From an uncultured Acidimicrobiia bacterium (GTDB lineage: Bacteria > Actinomycetota > Acidimicrobiia > UBA5794): a stretch of DNA of 6,148 nt. The position numbers and the translations under genes are program-made. Location of the stretch: contig CAJQOW010000137.1 in NCBI GenBank assembly GCA_905480055.1, forward strand, positions 1 to 6,148, written 5' to 3'. Each line of letters opens with the position of its first letter. Position 1 is the stretch's first letter. Positions 1 through 5,171 of the stretch are shown in pieces. Below the pieces are notes generated by a model. The model saw only the letters and a program-made list of their open reading frames with translations. It did no database searches and had not been told where the DNA came from.

Positions 1-828
1 CATTGATCCCTGACCGCGCATCTGTCGCTGTGCAATGTCATGGCCAGGATGCGAGGCAAGCCCTGGGTAGTAGGTCACGATGCCCCTTCCGTGAAACTGC
101 TCAGCAATGGTCTGTGCGGTCTCGGTGGCACGCTCGACACGCAGGGAAAGGGTCCGTATGCCCCGCAACACCAGCCAGGCGTCCAGGCTCCCGGGAACGG
201 CACCGGTCAGTGTGCGCTCGTCGCGTAGCCGAGCGGCGACGTCTGCGTCGCCCACAACGAGCACGCCAGCCAGCGCATCCGAGTGGCCGGAGATTGCTTT
301 GGTTGCAGAGTGCATGACAGCATCAACACCAAACGACAACGGATTCATGGCGATCGGTGTCGCAAACGTCGCATCGCACACGACGATCGCTCCTACACCA
401 TGAGCATCTGCCACGACCGCATCCAGGTCGGTGATGGCACACTTAGGATTCGATGGCGTCTCAACCCACCACACGTCGCCCTCTCGAAGCTGATCGGGCG
501 GCACGACGATCACCCTCCCCTGCTCCTCGAGCCGGCGTACAAGGTGAACAACGCCGTGATAGGCATCGGGGAGGACGATGCGACGCGGCTGGTAGTGATC
601 GAGCGCAGCGGCGACGGCAGCCATCCCAGAGGCGTACGCAACTGCATGACCTCCGTCGAGCGAGCCGATGACGGCCTCGAACCGTTCGGTCGTTTCGTGG
701 CTCTCCCTCCGGTACCTCCGACCTGCCCCGTCCTCGAATGTGGTCGACGGGCGCACGGGAGGAGCCACATCAGGCTGCTCGGCGAGCGGCCGGTCGGCGT
801 GTATCCCGCGCGTTGAAGGTCCGTGCAT
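1..828 (-). CDS. Cys/Met-metabolism PLP-dependent enzyme (cystathionine gamma-synthase / gamma-lyase family), partial
   Basis: Read from ATG at 828-826 down to the left edge: 276 codons without a stop, so the C-terminal part (roughly 100 residues by family length) lies outside. The family is clear from the order of motifs: Y39/R41 in YRRESHETTERFE (phosphate contacts from the partner subunit), SGM at 67-69, Y90 (ring-stacking tyrosine), ETPSNP at 123-128, D152 in CDATFATP (pyridine nitrogen contact), SATK with the Schiff-base lysine K177, SGHSDALAGV at 180-189, and PGLASHPGHDIAQRQM at 255-270. These are cytosolic enzymes that act on O-acyl-homoserine, cystathionine, homocysteine or methionine by beta/gamma elimination or replacement; the exact reaction cannot be read here. 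Family-typical NPT, YGG and DNT are HET, YHG and DAT in this protein. The gene is transcribed divergently from a SAM synthetase, which fits a role in methionine supply or breakdown. The start is supported by a TACACT hexamer six bases upstream and a typical family N-terminus (GIHADRPL). Confidence 0.9.
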   Translation of the reverse strand, partial: MHGPSTRGIHADRPLAEQPDVAPPVRPSTTFEDGAGRRYRRESHETTERFEAVIGSLDGGHAVAYASGMAAVAAALDHYQPRRIVLPDAYHGVVHLVRRLEEQGRVIVVPPDQLREGDVWWVETPSNPKCAITDLDAVVADAHGVGAIVVCDATFATPIAMNPLSFGVDAVMHSATKAISGHSDALAGVLVVGDADVAARLRDERTLTGAVPGSLDAWLVLRGIRTLSLRVERATETAQTIAEQFHGRGIVTYYPGLASHPGHDIAQRQMRGQGSM

Positions 829-834
829 ACGGCG

Positions 835-840
835 AGTGTA
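835..840 (-). promoter_or_regulatory. possible -10 box (TACACT) for a leaderless PLP-enzyme transcript
   Basis: The minus-strand hexamer TACACT fits the TANNNT pattern of actinobacterial -10 boxes. It is followed by exactly six bases and then ATG at 828, the spacing expected when transcription starts on the start codon. No Shine-Dalgarno sequence is present, which agrees. The hexamer is short and could be chance. Confidence 0.4.
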
Positions 841-846
841 CGACCG

Positions 847-858
847 ACGCCTCGGCGT
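847..858. repeat. 12-bp inverted repeat, possible operator
   Basis: ACGCC (847-851), a TC spacer and GGCGT (854-858) form a perfect 5+5 inverted repeat in the middle of the divergent control region. It overlaps the expected -35 position for the SAM synthetase promoter (about 852-857), so a bound regulator could affect that gene and perhaps the divergent one. With only five GC-rich base pairs per arm, chance is a real alternative. Confidence 0.3.
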
Positions 859-908
859 GGCGCACGGGGACGGCTAGCATCCTGTCCGTTCCTCACTGAA
901 ACGGCATC

Positions 909-2057
909 ATGAATATCGCACTCACAACTCGCAACGCATACAACCCTCCGATCGAATTCGTCGAGCGGAAGGGCTTGGGCCATCCCGACACCATCTGCGA
1001 CAGGCTCGCTGAAGAGCTCGCCTGCCAACTCGCACTGGACTACGAGAAGTACACCGGAGCCGTGCGCCACTTCAACGTCGACAAAGCAATCCTGGCCGCA
1101 GGCTCGGTGGACGTCGACTTCGGAGGCGGAGTGCACACCAAGCCCTCGAAACTCGTTCTCGTCGGAAAGGCTACGTACGGTTTCGATTGGCAACCAGACA
1201 CTGACGCGCTCGCCGCCCAGTATCACGCACGCCTGCTCGAACTCCTCCCGGACGCAACCCCCGATGCATTCGACGTCGAGGTGTGGCTCAACAAGTCGTC
1301 GGCCGACCTCGCTGCTGTTGTCCACGCCGAGACGGTCGCACCGCTCGCGAACGACACTTCGTTCGCTGCGGTGTCATCACCCCGATCCGTGCTCGAATCG
1401 ATCGTGCACAAGGTCGAGACGTCGCTCAACGACCCCGTGTATCGCTCGCAGAACCCGGTCGGTAGGGACATCAAGGTCATGGGTGCCCGAGAGGGTGAAG
1501 AGATCATGATCACCATTGCCTGCCCAGTCATGGCCACGAAGGTCGCAGACAGGGCCGCATACGATGCCGTCGTCGACAAGGTCCAGCAGGATGCTTCGGT
1601 CATCGCGGAGGAGATTGCGGGTCGCCCGGTTGCCGTTCAGGTCAACCAGGCAGACCAGGAGGACTCCGTGTATCTCACGCTCACCGGAACGTCCGCCGAA
1701 GCTGGCGATGATGGCCAGGTAGGACGCGGCAACCGCTTCGGTGGCCTGATCACGCCCTACCGCCCCATGAGCCTGGAGGCCGCTGCCGGCAAGAATCCAG
1801 CCTCGCATGTTGGAAAGACGTACCATGCGATCGGCTACGACATCACTCAACGCATGCTCGCTGAGACTGACACTTCGGATGTGACCCTCCGGTTGCTGTC
1901 GTCGATCGGACACCCCGTAACCGAACCGCAAGCGGTGCACATCGAAGCCTCCGGCGTCCTCGATGAAGCAACCGTGCGAGGGATCGCGGAGGACTGCTTC
2001 GACGATTGGTCCGGCGTCACCCAACGCCTCATCGCTGGCGAGTACGAGCTGTACTGA
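909..2057 (+). CDS. mat: archaeal-type S-adenosylmethionine synthetase (methionine adenosyltransferase)
   Basis: Complete 382-residue cytosolic enzyme making SAM from methionine and ATP. The sequence follows the archaeal MAT family (as in Methanocaldococcus jannaschii) along its whole length rather than bacterial MetK: FVERKGLGHPDTICD at 17-31, FGGGVHTKPSKLVLVGKA at 71-88, PLANDTSF at 145-152, DIKVMGAREGEEI at 187-199, the signature GTSAEAGDDGQVGRGNR at 260-276, EAAAGKNPASHVGK at 290-303, and RLLSSIGHPVTEP at 328-340. It is slightly shorter than typical archaeal members (about 400), mainly at the N-terminus. The ATG at 909 gives the family's usual short lead before the VERKGxGHPD block. There is no evident ribosome binding site. 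Kynureninase follows directly with no gap, so the two are probably co-transcribed. Archaeal-type MATs are uncommon in bacteria; horizontal acquisition is likely but base use does not differ visibly from its neighbours. Whether the genome also has metK cannot be seen. Confidence 0.94.
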   Translation: MNIALTTRNAYNPPIEFVERKGLGHPDTICDRLAEELACQLALDYEKYTGAVRHFNVDKAILAAGSVDVDFGGGVHTKPSKLVLVGKATYGFDWQPDTDALAAQYHARLLELLPDATPDAFDVEVWLNKSSADLAAVVHAETVAPLANDTSFAAVSSPRSVLESIVHKVETSLNDPVYRSQNPVGRDIKVMGAREGEEIMITIACPVMATKVADRAAYDAVVDKVQQDASVIAEEIAGRPVAVQVNQADQEDSVYLTLTGTSAEAGDDGQVGRGNRFGGLITPYRPMSLEAAAGKNPASHVGKTYHAIGYDITQRMLAETDTSDVTLRLLSSIGHPVTEPQAVHIEASGVLDEATVRGIAEDCFDDWSGVTQRLIAGEYELY

Positions 2058-3290
2058 GTGACATCGCTGCGGAATCGGGCTGCTGACCTCGACCGCACCG
2101 ACCCGCTGGGTCACTTTCGGGACCTGTTCGTCATCGACGACGAGCTCATCTACCTCGATGGCAACTCGCTCGGGAGGCCACCACGAGCTGCTGCTGAGGC
2201 CGTCACCAATGCACTCATGGAGGGCTGGGCAACCGAGCTGGTCATGGGCTGGGACCATTGGCTGGACTTGGGCGCCGAAGCCGGGGATCTCCTTGCTCCC
2301 CTGATCGGAGCCTCCCCTGGTGAAGTGGTTGTCGGCGATCAGACGTCGGTCAACCTGTACAAACTTGCAATGGCGGCACTCGGCGCTTCCGAAAGGAAAC
2401 GCATCCTGACGGATGCTGGCAATTTCCCTTCCGATCTCTACATCCTCGATTCGGTGGCTCGCCAACATGGAGGGGAACTCATCGTGATCGATGAGGATCC
2501 ATCTCCATCAGCATTGGCGGACCACCTCGACGACTCGATCGGGCTGGTTGCCCTCACCCACGTGAGCTACCGCTCGGGAACGATGCACGATGGCGCGGAG
2601 GTGACACGGGCTGTTCATGCCGCAGGGGCCTTGATGCTGTGGGACCTTGCCCACTCGGTCGGCGCTGTGCCTGTCGACCTGGACGCATGGGGCGCAGACC
2701 TCGCAGTGGGGTGCACCTACAAGTACCTCAACGGAGGCCCGGGAGCACCGGGGTTTCTGTTCGTGGCAGCCGCGCTCCAATCGGAGTTGCACCAACCGAT
2801 CACCGGCTGGTTTGGGCACGAGGACCAGTTCTGCTTTGCCACGGAGTTCGTTCCCTCGAATTCGATCCGTAGATTCCTTGTCGGCACTCCACCGATTCTC
2901 TCGCTCACTGCAGCCATGGCAGGCATCGACATCAGTGCGAAGGCAGGCATTGCTGATCTTCACCGCAAGGGCACGAGCCTCACTGGGCTATTCCTCGATG
3001 CAGTGAGCGAATGGGCTGCATCGTTCGAGATGAGCATCGTCACTCCGCGTGACCCGCAGCACAGGGGTTCCCACATCTCGCTTCGCCACGCAGCTGGCTT
3101 CCAGATCTCCAAGGCGCTCCGAGCGCAGGGTGTGATTGTTGACTTCCGCGCTCCAGACCTGGTCCGCTTCGGCTTCGCACCGCTCTACACAACGCATGGG
3201 GAGGTTGTTGCCGCGGCCGAGGCCCTACACACGGCCTTGCGCGACGAGTCATGGCGGGAGTACCCAAGCCTTCGGTCTGGCGTCACGTGA
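2058..3290 (+). CDS. kynU: kynureninase
   Basis: Complete 410-residue PLP enzyme that hydrolyses L-kynurenine (or 3-hydroxykynurenine) to anthranilate (or 3-hydroxyanthranilate) and alanine. It aligns from end to end with Pseudomonas kynureninase (about 416 residues). Landmarks: YLDGNSLG at 32-39, DQTSVNLYK at 94-102 (T96/S97 at the PLP phosphate), NFPSDLY at 122-128, THVSYRSG at 167-174, WDLAHSVGAVPVDL at 195-208, TYKYLNGGPG at 220-229 with the Schiff-base lysine K222, GWFGH at 250-254, RGSH at 336-339, and FRAPDLVRFGFAPLYTTH at 363-380. All expected cofactor residues are present, so it should be active. The GTG start immediately follows the TGA of the SAM synthetase, suggesting coupled translation; the resulting N-terminus matches the family (about 30 residues before YLDGNSLG). 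No other kynurenine-pathway gene is visible, so a catabolic, NAD-biosynthetic or secondary-metabolite role cannot be decided. Confidence 0.95.
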   Translation: MTSLRNRAADLDRTDPLGHFRDLFVIDDELIYLDGNSLGRPPRAAAEAVTNALMEGWATELVMGWDHWLDLGAEAGDLLAPLIGASPGEVVVGDQTSVNLYKLAMAALGASERKRILTDAGNFPSDLYILDSVARQHGGELIVIDEDPSPSALADHLDDSIGLVALTHVSYRSGTMHDGAEVTRAVHAAGALMLWDLAHSVGAVPVDLDAWGADLAVGCTYKYLNGGPGAPGFLFVAAALQSELHQPITGWFGHEDQFCFATEFVPSNSIRRFLVGTPPILSLTAAMAGIDISAKAGIADLHRKGTSLTGLFLDAVSEWAASFEMSIVTPRDPQHRGSHISLRHAAGFQISKALRAQGVIVDFRAPDLVRFGFAPLYTTHGEVVAAAEALHTALRDESWREYPSLRSGVT

Positions 3291-3293
3291 TCA
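3288..3293. other. abutting convergent stop codons (TGATCA)
   Basis: The TGA stop of kynureninase (3288-3290) is followed at once by the stop of the minus-strand glycosylase (TCA at 3291-3293 on the plus strand). The two stops form the palindrome TGATCA with no intergenic base. There is no room for a terminator between the genes, so each transcript must run into the other coding region or end by another mechanism. Confidence 0.9.
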
Positions 3294-4163
3294 CAGGTGT
3301 TTGCGCACTGCCGTCTTGGGGCCGTATCTCGGGGCGTGGACGCCTGCGAGTTTGATGGCCGCGAGGAATCGGCGGCGCTCGGGCCGAAACGGTTCGAGCA
3401 GGTCCAGCATCTCCTCATCGGTTCCCCGGTCGCGGCCCGTGAGCACAAAGGCCACCCCGTTCGGAATGTGGTAGTCACCGACAGGGACCGCATCCTTGTC
3501 TCCCCAACCAGCCCCCATCACAACAGCTGAGGTCCATGCACCGATGCCGCGAACCGCTTCAAGTCGCCTGTATGCGTCGTTCCGTGACATCGTCGTGATC
3601 TCGGCAAGACGCTTCGCACGCCTGGCGACCTCGATCAGCGTGTCGGCCCGTCGACGCTCGATGCCGAACCGGTGCAGATCCTCGTAGGTGAGGCCAGCGA
3701 GCGCATCTGGAGTCGGCACGGCATGCATCGGGTGCGGACCAGGAGCAGGCGCTCCGTGGATCCGCATGAGCGCACGGAAGCTACGGGAAGCCTCCTTGGT
3801 GGTCACAACCTGGCCGAGCACAGCCTTGACGAGCGCTGCGTGGATGTCGCCGGTGTACCCCAACCTGACCCCTCGGGTATCCCGCATGAGATGCCGGGCC
3901 CGTTGCGGGATATCCATGAGCGTGGACGTGTCGTCGTGTCCGACCAGATTGGGGAGGCGTGTGAGCAATGCCCCCGCCCCGTCGCCCCAGGCCCTCGCGA
4001 CAACCCCATCATCGCTGCGAGATATCTGGACCGTGCCGAGGCCAGCTTCCGTTTGCGATGCCCACCACCATGTGCCGTCGTCCGCACGCTCTCCTACCTC
4101 GAGAAGCCGGAGGGTGCGGTCGATATCGAACGGTTGCGCCATGCTGAGCGTCGCTGTTTCCAC
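3291..4163 (-). CDS. AlkA-like DNA-3-methyladenine glycosylase (HhH-GPD family)
   Basis: A base-excision repair enzyme of 290 residues that removes alkylated bases from DNA. Residues about 25-80 resemble the AlkA N-terminal domain (WGDGAGALLTRLPNLVGHDD). The all-alpha core follows: GDIHAALVKAVLGQVVTTKEA at about 105-125, the helix-hairpin-helix LEAVRGIGAWTSAVV at 201-215, and the catalytic aspartate D230 in VGDYHIP. The hairpin has Trp (W210) where bifunctional OGG1/Nth-type enzymes carry lysine, as in E. coli AlkA (GIGRWTA), so a monofunctional glycosylase is expected. The start is uncertain. GTG at 4163-4161 follows a TACGGT hexamer by six bases, fitting a leaderless transcript; ATG at 4142-4140 (MAQPFDIDRTLR, 283 residues) is the alternative. 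The gene stands alone on the minus strand, divergent from the dehydrogenase gene. Exact substrate range is not readable. Confidence 0.88.
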   Translation of the reverse strand: METATLSMAQPFDIDRTLRLLEVGERADDGTWWWASQTEAGLGTVQISRSDDGVVARAWGDGAGALLTRLPNLVGHDDTSTLMDIPQRARHLMRDTRGVRLGYTGDIHAALVKAVLGQVVTTKEASRSFRALMRIHGAPAPGPHPMHAVPTPDALAGLTYEDLHRFGIERRRADTLIEVARRAKRLAEITTMSRNDAYRRLEAVRGIGAWTSAVVMGAGWGDKDAVPVGDYHIPNGVAFVLTGRDRGTDEEMLDLLEPFRPERRRFLAAIKLAGVHAPRYGPKTAVRKHL

Positions 4164-4241
4164 GGTGCGACCGTAGTGGTGGTGATGAATCGGCGAACGC
4201 GTGTTGCGGTAGTGCTCACCAACCGACCATGATTCACGCCC
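4164..4241. promoter_or_regulatory. divergent promoter region between the glycosylase and dehydrogenase genes
   Basis: This 78-bp gap should carry promoters in both directions. On the minus strand TACGGT (4175-4170) lies six bases before the glycosylase GTG. On the plus strand a weak pair, TTGCGG (4204-4209) and CATGAT (4228-4233) with an 18-bp spacer, ends eight bases before the dehydrogenase ATG, again suggesting a very short or absent leader. No operator-like repeat stands out. Confidence 0.4.
4170..4175 (-). promoter_or_regulatory. possible -10 box (TACGGT) for a leaderless glycosylase transcript
   Basis: The minus-strand TACGGT matches TANNNT and is separated by six bases from GTG at 4163, the same spacing as at the PLP-enzyme gene. 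It favours the GTG over the downstream ATG as the start. A match this short could be chance. Confidence 0.3.
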
Positions 4242-5171
4242 ATGGCAGGACTTGTGATCGTGGGCGCTGGCCCCATCGGGACCCTTGGCGCAGAAGCCGC
4301 CCTGGAGGACGGCGTCGTGGACAGCATCGTTGCTGTTGTCGACCCAGACGAACGAGCCAGGAGGGAGCTCGTAGCAGCAACCGGTGCACCCGGGTATGCG
4401 TCGACCGTGGAGCTTCCGAGGGCGACACCGGGCGCCGTCGCGCTCGTTGCGTTCGCATCGTCTGCCGAGAAGGTCTCACCGGAGATCATTCGCCTCGTCT
4501 CTGCCGGATACGACGTGGTAACCACCTGTGAGGGCCTGGCGTGGGCCCCGAGGCACATCTGGGATGCCATGCACACCTCGGCGCGCTCAGACGGGCGAAC
4601 CATCATCGTGACAGGAACCAATCCCGGCTTCGTCATGGACCGGCTTCCCCTCCTCGTCGCAGGCGCATCACGCAAGATCACCCGCATCCATGTGGAGCGC
4701 CACATGGACACCTCAGGCCGACGTCCGTCCCTGGTTGCCAAGTCCGGTCGAGGACTGTCGGAGGAGGAGTTTCACGAGGCCGTGGCCGCTGGCCGCGTGG
4801 GCGCAAGGGGTCTCGACTCGAGCGCCAGGCTTATCGCAAGGGGCCTCGAGTGGCCACACCGGGATGTCTTCGTGCGCATCGAGCCAATCATGGACAACGG
4901 CCACGTAGCTGGCGCCCATCACTCAGCGGTGCTGTCCGCAGGAGAGGGTCGGGAAATTGTCCTTGATCTGGTGATGTCGTGGGGTCTCGTTGAGACGTTC
5001 GATCGCATCACCGTCGATGGCACGCCGCCTATCGTCATGGAAACGATCGATGGGTTTCCCGGTGACGAAGGCACCGCTGCCCACGTCGTCGGAGCTATGC
5101 GACGCATGTCCTCACTTGCCCCGGGCTTCTACCGCCCAACGGACATCCCGCTGCGATACGGCGTTTCGTGA
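4242..5171 (+). CDS. DapB-like NAD(P)-dependent oxidoreductase (2,4-diaminopentanoate dehydrogenase-like)
   Basis: Complete 309-residue cytosolic protein. Residues 1-35 form a Rossmann start with the dinucleotide loop GAGPIG (8-13) and an acidic residue after the second strand (D34 in VVDPD), which hints at NAD rather than NADP. TGTNPGFVMDRLPL at 124-137 and the C-terminal block with GHVAGAHHSAVLSAGEGREIVLDL (220-243) and APGFYRPTDIPL (293-304) resemble the 2,4-diaminopentanoate dehydrogenase/dihydrodipicolinate-reductase-related family, which oxidises amino groups of diamino acids in clostridial ornithine breakdown. No partner gene of that pathway (ornithine aminomutase, thiolase) is in view, so the substrate is open. 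True DapB is usually shorter (about 240-270) and differs in its C-terminal domain. The ATG at 4242 gives the classic short lead into the Gly-rich loop. The stop overlaps the next start by one base. Confidence 0.75.
   Translation: MAGLVIVGAGPIGTLGAEAALEDGVVDSIVAVVDPDERARRELVAATGAPGYASTVELPRATPGAVALVAFASSAEKVSPEIIRLVSAGYDVVTTCEGLAWAPRHIWDAMHTSARSDGRTIIVTGTNPGFVMDRLPLLVAGASRKITRIHVERHMDTSGRRPSLVAKSGRGLSEEEFHEAVAAGRVGARGLDSSARLIARGLEWPHRDVFVRIEPIMDNGHVAGAHHSAVLSAGEGREIVLDLVMSWGLVETFDRITVDGTPPIVMETIDGFPGDEGTAAHVVGAMRRMSSLAPGFYRPTDIPLRYGVS

Larger units (their letters stand above)
829..908. promoter_or_regulatory. divergent promoter region between the PLP enzyme and SAM synthetase genes
   Basis: This 80-bp gap must hold the promoters of both flanking genes. 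On the minus strand TACACT (840-835) ends six bases before the ATG of the PLP enzyme, placing a predicted transcription start at or next to that ATG. On the plus strand TAGCAT (875-880) is a possible -10 box for the SAM synthetase gene, giving a leader of about 20 nt. No good TTGACA-like -35 box is seen for either. An inverted repeat lies between them at 847-858. The gap is too short for a SAM riboswitch plus promoter, and no such fold was recognised. Confidence 0.5.

Noticed and set aside
283..816. 177-codon plus-strand open frame
   Set aside because: It lies opposite the PLP enzyme gene, and its Arg/His/Pro-rich translation resembles a shadow frame.
829..908. SAM riboswitch upstream of the SAM synthetase
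   Set aside because: The gap is only 80 bp shared with a divergent promoter, and no known SAM aptamer core or terminator hairpin was recognised.
510..1325. 271-codon minus-strand open frame across the PLP enzyme start and the SAM synthetase
   Set aside because: It is out of frame with the PLP enzyme on the same strand and antisense to the SAM synthetase, both with clear family motifs; its own translation shows no recognisable domain.
1377..2468. 363-codon minus-strand open frame antisense to SAM synthetase and kynureninase
   Set aside because: Long antisense frames are common in GC-rich coding DNA. Both sense genes are unmistakable and the antisense product has no family motif.
3288..3293. 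Bidirectional intrinsic terminator between kynureninase and the glycosylase
   Set aside because: The genes abut exactly, leaving only a 6-bp palindrome formed by the two stops, with no stem-loop and no T-run.
3672..4232. 186-codon plus-strand open frame
   Set aside because: Antisense to the DNA glycosylase, which carries HhH and catalytic Asp motifs; no motif in the antisense frame.
4094..4741. 215-codon minus-strand open frame across the glycosylase start and the dehydrogenase
   Set aside because: Ser/Thr/Arg-rich composition without motifs, antisense to a Rossmann-fold gene; a shadow frame.
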